NCBI GenBank assembly: GCA_029258695.1
Contig: JARIBR010000086.1
Span: 1-5,411 of the forward strand
Length of the DNA: 5,411 nucleotides
Source of the DNA: Quadrisphaera sp.
GTDB lineage: Bacteria; Actinomycetota; Actinomycetes; Actinomycetales; Quadrisphaeraceae
Direction of reading: 5' to 3'
Shown: one piece after another, positions 1-5,411 of the stretch
Layout of the letters: every line of letters begins with the position of its first letter
Position numbering within the stretch: the stretch's first letter is position 1
Translations under genes and position numbers: made by a program
The notes under the pieces: model-generated
Told to the model about the DNA's origin: nothing
Seen by the model: only the letters and a program-made list of their open reading frames with translations
The model's database searches: none

Positions 1-253
1 GCTCGTCGAGGTCGTCGAGGGTGCCGAAGACGGGGTCGATCGCGAAGTAGTCGGCGATGTCGTAGCCGTTGTCGACCATGGGCGAGACGTACACCGGCGA
101 GAGCCACAGGACGTCGACGCCGAGCCAGGCGAGGTGGTCGACGTGGTCGATGACGCCGCGCAGGTCCCCGACACCGTCACCGTCCCCGTCGGCGAAGCTG
201 CGGGGCCACACCTGGTAGACGACGAGATCGGCGAACCACGGTTGATCGGTCAC
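1..253 (-). CDS. GH13 alpha-glucosidase-like enzyme, N-terminal part (runs off the left edge)
   Basis: Only the first 84 codons are present; the rest lies beyond base 1. It is a glycoside hydrolase family 13 protein. The visible part is the start of the (beta/alpha)8 barrel: YQVWPRSF at residues 13-20, the Asp-rich calcium-type loop DGDGDGVGD at 22-30, LGVDVLWLSPVY at 44-55, and DNGYDIADYF at 61-70. The last segment is typical of the oligo-1,6-glucosidase / alpha-glucosidase / trehalose synthase branch, which acts on alpha-glucosidic bonds of short glucans, usually in the cytoplasm. No signal peptide is seen. The GTG start at 253 was chosen because the family block begins only about 10 residues later; a weak GAGG lies about 9 bases upstream. 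The catalytic Asp, Glu and Asp are outside the window, so hydrolase and trehalose synthase cannot be told apart. It is co-oriented with the menaquinone operon but 69 bases away, so it is probably a separate unit. Confidence 0.9.
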   Translation of the reverse strand, partial: MTDQPWFADLVVYQVWPRSFADGDGDGVGDLRGVIDHVDHLAWLGVDVLWLSPVYVSPMVDNGYDIADYFAIDPVFGTLDDLDE

Positions 254-301
254 GGGCCGAAGCCTCGCACCCCGACGGTGCCCCAGCGCGAGCGGCCGCC
301 C

Positions 302-319
302 CGACGGGTCGGGCCGTCG
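302..319 (-). terminator. Possible weak stem-loop terminator after the polyprenyl synthase gene
   Basis: A 6-bp perfect stem (CGACGG at 302-307 with CCGTCG at 314-319) encloses a 6-base loop. It starts 3 bases past the polyprenyl synthase stop codon on the minus strand. An alternative, mutually exclusive stem, CCCGAC/GTCGGG at 300-313, overlaps it. There is no T-tract, as is often the case in high-GC actinobacteria, so this could be a weak terminator or simply GC-rich chance pairing. It fits a break between the operon and the GH13 gene but does not prove one. Confidence 0.3.
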
Positions 320-322
320 TGC

Positions 323-1396
323 TCACCGGTCGCGGCGCACGACCTCGCGGGCGAAGTCCACGAGGGCGTCCTTGACCTCGCCGTCCGGCAGGGGCTCCAG
401 CGCGTCGACCGCCCGCTGGGACCACCGCTCCGCCTCGGCGCGGGCAGCCCGGGTCTGCGGGGCGTCGGCGAGGGCGAGCAGCACGCCTTCGAGCGCGGTG
501 TCGCTGGAGAGGTCGCCGTCGAGGGCCTCCACGAGCGCCATCGCGTCCGCGTCGCCGTCCGCCGCGTCGGCGCGGGCGAGCAGCGTGGGCAGCGTCTCGA
601 CGCCCTCGCGCAGGTCGGTGCCGGGCACCTTGCCGGTGCGCTCGGCCCGCGAGGTGGGGTCGGAGAGGTCGAGCACGTCGTCGGCGACCTGGAAGGCCAC
701 TCCCACGGCCTCGCCGTAGGCGACCACCACGTCGACCACCTGGGCGTCGGCCCCGGAGAGCTGGGCGCCGTAGCGGGCGGCGGTGGCGATGAGGGACCCG
801 GTCTTGTCCCGCAGGACCTGCAGGTGGTGCTCGAGCGGGTCCTCGTCGGGGCGTGGGCCCATCGTCTCGTGGAGCTGGCCGAGGCACAGGCGCTCGAAGG
901 TCTCCGCCTGGAGGCGCACCGCGTCCGGCCCGAGATCGGCCACGAGGCGGGAGGCGCGGGCGAAGAGCAGGTCCCCGGTGAGGATGGCGACCTCGTTGCC
1001 CCACACCTCGTGGGCGGCCGCGGCTCCGCGGCGCAGGGGTGCGGAGTCCATGACGTCGTCGTGGTAGAGGCTCGCGAGGTGGGTCAGCTCGACGGCGACG
1101 GCGGCGGTGACCACCTCGGGCCGGGTGGGGTCGCCGAGGTGCGAGGCCAGCAGCGTCAGGGCGGGGCGCACGCGCTTGCCGCCCGCGAGGACGAGGTGCC
1201 GGGCGACGGCGTCGACGAGGTCGTCGACGTGGCCCACGGCGTCCAGCAAGCGGTCCTCGACGACCTCGAGCCCGTCGGCGAGGCTGTCGGTGAGGGATCG
1301 CTGGCCCTGCTCCGGGGTCGGCGGACCGCCCTGCCCGCTGCCCGCCACGGCGTCAGGATAGGGGCCGGTGGCGCCGCGCACGGCCGAGGTGGTCAT
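323..1396 (-). CDS. Long-chain all-trans polyprenyl diphosphate synthase (menaquinone side chain)
   Basis: This 357-residue isoprenyl diphosphate synthase condenses isopentenyl diphosphate units onto an allylic diphosphate in the cytosol. Visible motifs are GGKRVRP (72-78, diphosphate binding), first Asp-rich motif DDVMD (113-117), GQ at 173-174, KTGSL (198-202), second Asp-rich motif DDVLD (239-243) and the PGTDLREGVETLP loop (258-270). The residue five before the first Asp is Ala108, followed by Ser109. In this family small residues there leave the product tunnel open, which predicts a long (about C35-C45) chain rather than FPP or GGPP. The first ~33 residues are Gly/Pro/Gln-rich and look disordered. 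The ATG overlaps the menJ stop as ATGA, so translational coupling is likely. Grouping with menG and menJ points to the menaquinone tail; in M. tuberculosis the related grcC1 (Rv0562) sits next to menJ. Exact product length is not readable. Heptaprenyl, octaprenyl or nonaprenyl are all possible. Confidence 0.92.
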   Translation of the reverse strand: MTTSAVRGATGPYPDAVAGSGQGGPPTPEQGQRSLTDSLADGLEVVEDRLLDAVGHVDDLVDAVARHLVLAGGKRVRPALTLLASHLGDPTRPEVVTAAVAVELTHLASLYHDDVMDSAPLRRGAAAAHEVWGNEVAILTGDLLFARASRLVADLGPDAVRLQAETFERLCLGQLHETMGPRPDEDPLEHHLQVLRDKTGSLIATAARYGAQLSGADAQVVDVVVAYGEAVGVAFQVADDVLDLSDPTSRAERTGKVPGTDLREGVETLPTLLARADAADGDADAMALVEALDGDLSSDTALEGVLLALADAPQTRAARAEAERWSQRAVDALEPLPDGEVKDALVDFAREVVRRDR

Positions 1397-2694
1397 CGCG
1401 ACGGCGCCAGGGTGGACAGCATGGTCACCACTCGGTCGGCCGCGTCACCGCCGCGCGGCTCGGCGAGGTTGGCGAGCAGCTTGACCACGAGGCGCATCAC
1501 AAAGGGGCGCGGCAGGCCGAGGCGCACGGCGGAGGCCATGACCACGGGGTGCTCGATGAGCCGGGCGAAGACCCGGCCCAGCGCGAAGTAGCCGCCGAGC
1601 TCGGCGCGCAGCGCCACGGGGTAGGCGGCGAGCGCCCGGTCGCGGCCGGGGCCGTCCGCGGCGCCGAGCGCGTCGACGGCCACCTGCGCGGCGAGGCGCC
1701 CGGAGTGCATGGCGTACTCGATGCCCTCCCCGTTGAACGGGTTGACCATCCCCCCGGCGTCACCGAGGAGCAGCATCCCGTGGGCCAGGTGGGGGGTGCG
1801 GTTGAAGCCCATTGGGAGCGCGGCCGACCTCACCGGGCCCACCTGGTGGTCCTCGTCCAGGGTCCACCCGGGCGGGGTCGCCGCCAGCCAGGTGCGCAGC
1901 ACGGACCGCAGGTCGACGGCGGGCCTGGCGCTGGAGTCGCGCCCGCGCACCACGCCGAGCCCGACGTTCGCGGTGCCGTCGCCGAGGCCGAAGATCCAGC
2001 CGTAACCGGGGAGCAGGTCGGAGCGCCGGGGCTCCCCGGACCACAGCTCGAGCCAGCTCTCCATCCAGGGCTCGTGGCTGCGGGGGGTGGTGAAGTAGGC
2101 GCGGGCGGCGATGCCCAGCGGCCGGTCGGTGCGCCGCTCCACCCCCAGGGCGGTAGCCAGGCGCGCGGAGACGCCGTCGGCGGCGAGGACCACCGGAGCG
2201 CGGTGGTGGACGTCGGGCCCGCTGCGGCGCCCGCGCTCGTCGACGGGGTGGACGCTCACCCCCGTCACGGGCCCGTTCTCGCGGCGGCGCAGGGGCGCGG
2301 TGGCCATCGTGCGCTCGAGCAGCCGTGCGCCCGCCGACGCGGCGTGGTGGGCGAGGGTGGCGTCGAGGTCACCGCGCGTGCGCACCAGCCCGTGGTCGGG
2401 GAAGCTCGCGAGGTCCGGCCACGGGAACTCGTAGGTGCGCCCGCCGCCGACCAGGCGCAGGCCCTTCGTGCGGTGCCACCCGTCGGACTCGGCCGTGGGC
2501 ACCCCGAGGTAGCCGAGCTCGCGCACCGCGCGCGGCGTGAGGCCGTCGCCGCAGATCTTGTCGCGGGGGAAGGAGGCCTTCTCGACCAGCGTCACGTCGG
2601 CCCCGGCGGCCGCGAGGTGGCGGGCCGCCGCCGCGCCTGCGGGCCCGGCGCCGACGACGACGACGTCGGAGCTCACCACCTGGGGGGCGCTCAC
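1393..2694 (-). CDS. menJ: Menaquinone reductase, FAD-dependent geranylgeranyl-reductase family
   Basis: This 433-residue flavoprotein belongs to the geranylgeranyl reductase family. In M. tuberculosis, MenJ (Rv0561c) saturates one isoprene unit of the menaquinone tail, giving MK-9(II-H2). Motifs seen: Rossmann dinucleotide site [10 protein letters not shown] (11-20) with acidic Glu38 at the end of beta-2; the family-typical CGDGL (48-52) just after SFPRDK; the substrate-side [10 protein letters not shown] block (231-240) leading to VGLG (244-247); and the second FAD motif [22 protein letters not shown] (308-329). No transmembrane segment is obvious; peripheral membrane association is expected from the substrate. 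The start is the GTG at 2694, which overlaps the menG stop as GTGA and lies just before the flavin fold. A GTG at 2763 would add 23 Arg/Gly-rich residues encoded wholly inside menG and is unlikely. It is the middle gene of a three-gene operon, and its stop overlaps the next start. The exact double bond reduced, and how many, cannot be told. Confidence 0.9.
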   Translation of the reverse strand: MSAPQVVSSDVVVVGAGPAGAAAARHLAAAGADVTLVEKASFPRDKICGDGLTPRAVRELGYLGVPTAESDGWHRTKGLRLVGGGRTYEFPWPDLASFPDHGLVRTRGDLDATLAHHAASAGARLLERTMATAPLRRRENGPVTGVSVHPVDERGRRSGPDVHHRAPVVLAADGVSARLATALGVERRTDRPLGIAARAYFTTPRSHEPWMESWLELWSGEPRRSDLLPGYGWIFGLGDGTANVGLGVVRGRDSSARPAVDLRSVLRTWLAATPPGWTLDEDHQVGPVRSAALPMGFNRTPHLAHGMLLLGDAGGMVNPFNGEGIEYAMHSGRLAAQVAVDALGAADGPGRDRALAAYPVALRAELGGYFALGRVFARLIEHPVVMASAVRLGLPRPFVMRLVVKLLANLAEPRGGDAADRVVTMLSTLAPSR

Positions 2695-3386
2695 CGCGGC
2701 GCCACCGCGCGGTGCAGCGCGACGATGCCGCCGGTGAGGTCGCGCCAGGAGGCGTCCGCCCACCCGGCGTCGGTGAGCCAGCCGGCGAGCTCGCGCTGGC
2801 GGGGCCAGTCACGGATGGACTCGGCGAGGTAGACGTACGCGTCGGGGTTCGACGAGACAGCGCGAGCCAGCGCCGGCAGGGCGCGCAGGAGGTAGGGCGC
2901 GTAGAGATGGCTCAGCACCGGCAGCACGGGGTGGCTGAACTCGCAGACGACCAGGCGGCCCCCGGGGCGGGTCACCCGCCGCATCTCGGCCAGCGCGCGG
3001 CGCGGCTCCACGACGTTGCGCAGGCCGAAGGAGATCGTCACGGCGTCGAAGGCGGCGTCGGGGAAGGGCAGCGCGGTCGCGTCGGCGGCGGTGAAGGCCA
3101 TGTCGGGGCGGCGACGAGAACCCACGCGGAGCATCCCCAGCGAGAAGTCGCACGGCACCGCGCGGGCACCGGCGTCGACGAAGGGCTCCGTGGAGGTGCC
3201 GGTGCCCGCGGCCAGGTCGAGCACCAGCTCGCCGGCGCGCACGTCCAGGGCACGCACCACGGCGCGGCGCCACGAGCGGTCCTGGCGCAGGGACAGGACG
3301 GTGTTCGTCGTGTCGTAGCGGGCCGCCACACCGTCGAACATCGCCGCCACCTGCTCGGGTCGCTTGGAGAGGTCGGCGCGGATCAT
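2691..3386 (-). CDS. menG: Demethylmenaquinone C-methyltransferase (UbiE/MenG family)
   Basis: This 231-residue class I SAM-dependent methyltransferase is expected to methylate demethylmenaquinone on the naphthoquinone ring, the last step of menaquinone synthesis. Evidence: the N-terminal family block [16 protein letters not shown] (24-39), a variant of the UbiE signature 1 with Thr for Met and Asp for His; SAM motif I LDLAAGTG (56-63); acidic Asp80 at the end of beta-2; [10 protein letters not shown] (101-110); SFGLRNV (119-125); and signature 2 [15 protein letters not shown] (137-151), a full match to the family pattern. Length is the family's usual ~230 residues. The ATG at 3386 follows a purine-rich GGTGGGA about 10 bases upstream. 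It is the first gene of the operon and is divergent from mntH across a 158-base gap. Because there is no sign of ubiquinone genes and actinobacteria use menaquinone, menG is preferred to ubiE. It is called menH in some older mycobacterial annotations. Confidence 0.93.
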   Translation of the reverse strand: MIRADLSKRPEQVAAMFDGVAARYDTTNTVLSLRQDRSWRRAVVRALDVRAGELVLDLAAGTGTSTEPFVDAGARAVPCDFSLGMLRVGSRRRPDMAFTAADATALPFPDAAFDAVTISFGLRNVVEPRRALAEMRRVTRPGGRLVVCEFSHPVLPVLSHLYAPYLLRALPALARAVSSNPDAYVYLAESIRDWPRQRELAGWLTDAGWADASWRDLTGGIVALHRAVAPR

Positions 3387-3504
3387 GCCTTCATCGTCCC
3401 ACCGCGACGCGCGACCGGCTCACGCGATCACCTGTTCGCTGCCTCACACCCGCAGGGGCTGCTCCTCGGCGCGCCGGCCAGCGCGCGCTCCGTGCAGGGC
3501 GCCG

Positions 3505-3524
3505 GGTTACGGTGCACCGCAACC
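3505..3524. promoter_or_regulatory. 20-bp palindrome upstream of mntH, candidate MntR operator
   Basis: GGTTACGGTGCACCGCAACC reads the same on both strands except for one mismatched pair (A3509 with C3520), so 18 of 20 bases are symmetric. It has no loop, as expected for a dimer-binding DNA site rather than an RNA hairpin. It covers a TANNNT-like -10 (3508-3513) and ends 20 bases before the mntH start, a position where a bound repressor would block transcription. Its core ACGGTGCA (3509-3516) recurs in both arms of the inverted repeat before mntR. The site is seen in the sequence; the assignment to MntR is inference from position and neighbour. Confidence 0.5.
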
Positions 3525-3534
3525 TCGACGGGGC

Positions 3535-3540
3535 GGAGGG
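3535..3540 (+). promoter_or_regulatory. Strong ribosome binding site of mntH
   Basis: GGAGGG lies 4 bases before the ATG at 3545. It decides the start against the in-frame GTG at 3512, which falls inside the palindrome and the probable promoter. Confidence 0.8.
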
Positions 3541-3544
3541 CACC

Positions 3545-4840
3545 ATGGCAGCGGCACCACCGGGCGGGACCGACGTGGTCGTCGGGCCGGCAGGACCTCG
3601 GACACCCCTCGAGAGGGTCCGCGCACGCGGACGGCTCCGCGGGCGCATCGCCCTGCTGGGCCCGGCCTTCGTCGCCGCCGTGGCATACATCGACCCCGGC
3701 AACTTCGCCACCAACTTCGCCGCCGGCGCCGAGTTCGGGTACCGCCTGGTGTGGGTGATCGTCATGGCGAACCTCATGGCCGTCCTCGTGCAGTACCTCT
3801 CGGCCAAGCTCGGCATCGCCTCGGGACGCTCGCTGCCCGAGCTGTGCCGGGAGCGCTTCGGCCGGTGGACCAACCGTGGTCTCTGGGTGCAGGCCGAGGT
3901 GGTGGCCATCGCCACCGACCTCGCCGAGTTCGTCGGCGCGGCCATCGGCCTGAACCTCCTCTTCGGCGTGCCGCTGTTCGTCGCCGGGCTCATCACGGCC
4001 GTGATCGCCCTGGCGATCCTCGCCCTCGAGCAGCGCGGCTACCGACGCTTCGAGCTGGCGATCATCGCGCTCCTGGCGCTCGTGGCGCTCGGTTTCGTCT
4101 ACGACCTCCTCGCCGTCGGCAACCAGTCGCTCTCCGGCATGGCCGGCGGCCTCGTGCCCAGCTTCGACGGCCAGGGCTCGGTGCTGCTCGCCATCGGCAT
4201 CGTGGGCGCGACGGTGATGCCCCACGTGGTCTACCTGCACTCGGCACTCACCCGCTCGCGGGTGGTGCCGCAGGACGACGTGGAGCGACGCGAGCTGTTG
4301 CGCTTCACCCGCTGGGACGTCGCGATCGGGCTGGGGACCGCTGGCGCCATCAACCTGTCCATGCTCTTCGTCGCGGTCGCCCTGTTCAACGCGAGCGGCA
4401 ACACCGGCGTCGACACGATCGAGGCCGCCCACGCCGGGCTGGCACAGATGGTGGGTGGCGGCGCCGCCCTCGCGTTCGCCGTCGCGCTGCTGGCCTCGGG
4501 TCTGTCCTCGTCGTCCGTGGGGACCTACTCGGGCCAGGTCGTCATGCAGGGGTTCATCGCCCGCTCCATCCCGCTCTACCTCCGGCGGACCGTGACGATG
4601 GTGCCCGCGCTCGTGGTCCTCGCCCTCGGGCTGCCGACCACGCAGGTGCTCGTGCTCTCACAGGTGGTGCTCTCCTTCGGCATCCCCTTCGCGCTCGTGC
4701 CGCTGATCCTCCTCACGCGGGACGCCAGCTTCATGGGCACGCTGGTGAACCGACGGGTCACGACGGCGACGGCCAGCGCGATCGCGCTGGTGATCATCAC
4801 CCTCAACGCCTACCTCGTCGTCACGACCTTCACCGGCTGA
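3545..4840 (+). CDS. mntH: NRAMP-family manganese/proton symporter
   Basis: This 431-residue NRAMP (SLC11-like) membrane transporter imports Mn2+, and possibly Fe2+ and other divalent metals, with protons. The metal-site motifs are intact: DPGN at 50-53 in the unwound first helix and MPH at 225-227 in helix 6. D50, N53 and M225 match the known ligands, and the Met favours transition metals over Ca/Mg. The proton-path residues also appear: D125 and E128 in ATDLAEFVGA (123-132), H227 and H232. GQVVMQGF (330-337) is the conserved transport motif after helix 8. About 11 hydrophobic segments are readable, roughly at 38-63, 68-88, 112-138, 142-162, 168-190, 212-232, 258-281, 303-325, 347-365, 367-390 and 408-429, giving the LeuT-like fold. 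Residues 1-35 form a cytoplasmic tail ending in an Arg-rich stretch. The start is set by GGAGGG at 3535-3540. mntR follows on the same strand 65 bases later. Mn as main substrate is inferred from that neighbour. Confidence 0.95.
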   Translation: MAAAPPGGTDVVVGPAGPRTPLERVRARGRLRGRIALLGPAFVAAVAYIDPGNFATNFAAGAEFGYRLVWVIVMANLMAVLVQYLSAKLGIASGRSLPELCRERFGRWTNRGLWVQAEVVAIATDLAEFVGAAIGLNLLFGVPLFVAGLITAVIALAILALEQRGYRRFELAIIALLALVALGFVYDLLAVGNQSLSGMAGGLVPSFDGQGSVLLAIGIVGATVMPHVVYLHSALTRSRVVPQDDVERRELLRFTRWDVAIGLGTAGAINLSMLFVAVALFNASGNTGVDTIEAAHAGLAQMVGGGAALAFAVALLASGLSSSSVGTYSGQVVMQGFIARSIPLYLRRTVTMVPALVVLALGLPTTQVLVLSQVVLSFGIPFALVPLILLTRDASFMGTLVNRRVTTATASAIALVIITLNAYLVVTTFTG

Positions 4841-4846
4841 CGACGC

Positions 4847-4884
4847 CCTGCACCGTCCGCCGTGCACGCGGTGGACGGTGCAGG
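4847..4884. promoter_or_regulatory. 16-bp inverted repeat between mntH and mntR: candidate operator and/or terminator
   Basis: The arms are 4847-4862 and 4869-4884, with a 6-base spacer TGCACG. Only one pair is unmatched (G4859 with T4872), and as RNA that is a G-U wobble, so a 16-bp stem can form throughout. It starts 6 bases after the mntH stop and ends 21 bases before the mntR GTG. As RNA it could end or stabilise the mntH transcript, although no T-tract follows. As DNA, each arm contains ACGGTGCA (4875-4882; its complement at 4849-4856), the core of the palindrome before mntH. That makes a double MntR operator in the mntR promoter equally plausible. Both roles may apply. Confidence 0.55.
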
Positions 4885-4905
4885 ATCGGTGGTAGCCATG
4901 ATCCC

Positions 4906-5411
4906 GTGACCACCCGACACGGACGCCGGAGGCCGGACGCGGACGGCGCAGCGCTCACCCAGGCCGCGCAGGACCACCTCAAGGCGATCTGGTCCGCCCG
5001 GGAGTGGGTGGACCGCCCGGTGACGACGACGCTGCTGGCCGAGCGCCTCGGGCTCTCCCCCTCGACGGTCTCGGAGCAGGTCGGACGCCTCGCCGAGCTC
5101 GGCCTGGTCCTCCACCAGCCCTACCGCCCCGTCACGCTGACGCCGACCGGCGAGGCGCAGGCGCTGCGCATGGTCCGCCGGCACCGGCTGATCGAGACCT
5201 ACCTCGTCGCGGAGCTGGGGTACTCCTGGGACGAGGTCCACGACGAGGCCGAGGCGCTGGAGCACGTGGTCTCCGACCTCATGCTCGAGCGGATCGACGC
5301 ACGCCTGGGGCACCCAGCCGCCGATCCCCACGGCGACCCCATCCCGGGCGCCGACGGAGAGCTGGTGCGCCCCGACGCCGTGCCCCTCGAGGAGCTGGGG
5401 CCCGAGGAGAG
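4906..5411 (+). CDS. mntR: DtxR/MntR-family metal-dependent transcriptional regulator (C-terminus off the right edge)
   Basis: 168 codons are visible, still open at the window end; relatives such as M. tuberculosis Rv2788 have about 230 residues. The protein is a DNA-binding dimer that represses target genes when loaded with metal. The N-terminal winged helix-turn-helix spans about 17-82, with the recognition region LAERLGLSPSTVSEQVGRL at 44-62. The metal/dimerisation domain follows, with RRHRLIE (91-97) and VHDEAEALEHVVSD (111-124). By alignment with DtxR, the Met10 position is Asp23 and the Cys102 position is Glu116. His93, Glu97, His112, Glu119 and His120 are kept. Asp and Glu at those two places are the MntR hallmark and favour Mn2+ over Fe2+. 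PHGDPIPGADG at 141-151 is typical of actinobacterial members. The C-terminal part is not visible. The GTG start at 4906 is the only in-frame start close enough to the domain. It lacks a well-placed ribosome site, so leaderless or coupled translation is possible. It most likely controls mntH and itself. Confidence 0.92.
   Translation, partial: MTTRHGRRRPDADGAALTQAAQDHLKAIWSAREWVDRPVTTTLLAERLGLSPSTVSEQVGRLAELGLVLHQPYRPVTLTPTGEAQALRMVRRHRLIETYLVAELGYSWDEVHDEAEALEHVVSDLMLERIDARLGHPAADPHGDPIPGADGELVRPDAVPLEELGPEE

Larger units (their letters stand above)
3387..3544. promoter_or_regulatory. Divergent intergenic region between menG and mntH
   Basis: These 158 bases separate two divergently transcribed units and must hold both promoters. 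On the mntH side a TACGGT (3508-3513) fits the actinobacterial TANNNT -10 pattern and lies inside a palindrome; no good -35 is seen 17 bases upstream. On the menG side I find no convincing -10 or -35. No small gene is supported here. Confidence 0.5.

Noticed and set aside
271..308. Direct repeat of CCCGACGG at 271-278 and 300-307
   Set aside because: Short and GC-only in a GC-rich spacer, with no third copy or regular spacing; most likely chance.
134..1591. Plus-strand 485-codon open frame opposite the polyprenyl synthase gene
   Set aside because: It is antisense to a gene with complete family motifs. The predicted protein is low-complexity, rich in Gly, Val, Arg and Glu, with no recognisable domain. 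Long antisense frames are expected at this GC content.
2695..2763. Upstream GTG start for menJ at 2763
   Set aside because: It would add an Arg/Gly-rich stretch read out of frame through menG. The GTG at 2694 gives the normal family N-terminus and a standard 4-base overlap.
1549..2832. Plus-strand 427-codon open frame opposite menJ
   Set aside because: A shadow of menJ with biased Gly/Ala/Val/Arg composition and no domain.
3424..3439. Imperfect 16-base palindrome GCGATCACCTGTTCGC in the menG leader
   Set aside because: Only 6 of 8 pairs match, and no second copy is seen in the window. This is too weak to call an operator.
3512..3544. Upstream in-frame GTG start for mntH
   Set aside because: It lies within the palindrome and probable -10 and has no ribosome site, whereas the ATG at 3545 has GGAGGG at ideal spacing.
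3387..3544. Possible manganese riboswitch (yybP-ykoY type) before mntH
   Set aside because: The expected leader from the probable -10 to the start codon is only about 25-30 bases, too short for that aptamer, and no fitting helices are seen.
2712..3758. Plus-strand 348-codon open frame opposite menG and running into mntH
   Set aside because: A shadow of menG that also overlaps the 5' end of mntH in another frame; no recognisable domain.
3428..4432. Minus-strand 334-codon open frame opposite mntH, with Asp/Glu/His-rich product
   Set aside because: Antisense to the transporter. The charged composition is the mirror of hydrophobic Leu/Val/Ile codons on the other strand, not a metal-binding protein.
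4810..5331. Minus-strand 173-codon open frame opposite mntR
   Set aside because: Antisense to a gene with clear DtxR/MntR motifs; it also crosses the intergenic inverted repeat.

Overview
This is chromosomal DNA of a high-GC actinobacterium. GC is very high throughout, GTG starts are common, genes overlap by 4 bases, and the proteins look like Mycobacterium/Nocardioides/Micrococcales homologues: an Rv2788-type DtxR/MntR regulator and a menaquinone-reductase/polyprenyl-synthase pair like Rv0561c/Rv0562. The genus cannot be fixed from this window. No mobile element, phage gene, CRISPR array, tRNA or rRNA is visible. No non-coding stretch is longer than about 160 bases.

Left part, minus strand, read right to left: a tight three-gene menaquinone (MK) operon. 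It begins at 3386 with the demethylmenaquinone C-methyltransferase menG/ubiE. This overlaps the FAD-dependent menaquinone reductase menJ by a GTGA. menJ in turn overlaps a long-chain all-trans polyprenyl diphosphate synthase by an ATGA. Together the three genes cover making the isoprenoid tail, methylating the naphthoquinone ring and partly saturating the tail. After a 69-base gap with a small hairpin comes the N-terminal end of a GH13 alpha-glucosidase-like enzyme, which runs off the left edge and is probably not functionally tied to the operon.

Right part, plus strand: a manganese-homeostasis pair. mntH (NRAMP-type Mn2+/H+ symporter, 3545-4840) is followed 65 bases later by mntR (DtxR/MntR-family metalloregulator, from 4906, cut by the right edge). 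The metal-site residues of the regulator are of the MntR (Asp/Glu) type rather than the DtxR/IdeR (Met/Cys) type.

The most interesting non-coding signal is a shared octamer, ACGGTGCA. It lies in a near-perfect 20-bp palindrome just upstream of mntH and in both arms of a 16-bp inverted repeat just upstream of mntR. I propose it as the operator core of a self-regulating MntR circuit. Otherwise the window is ordinary core metabolism, and I see no clearly new system.
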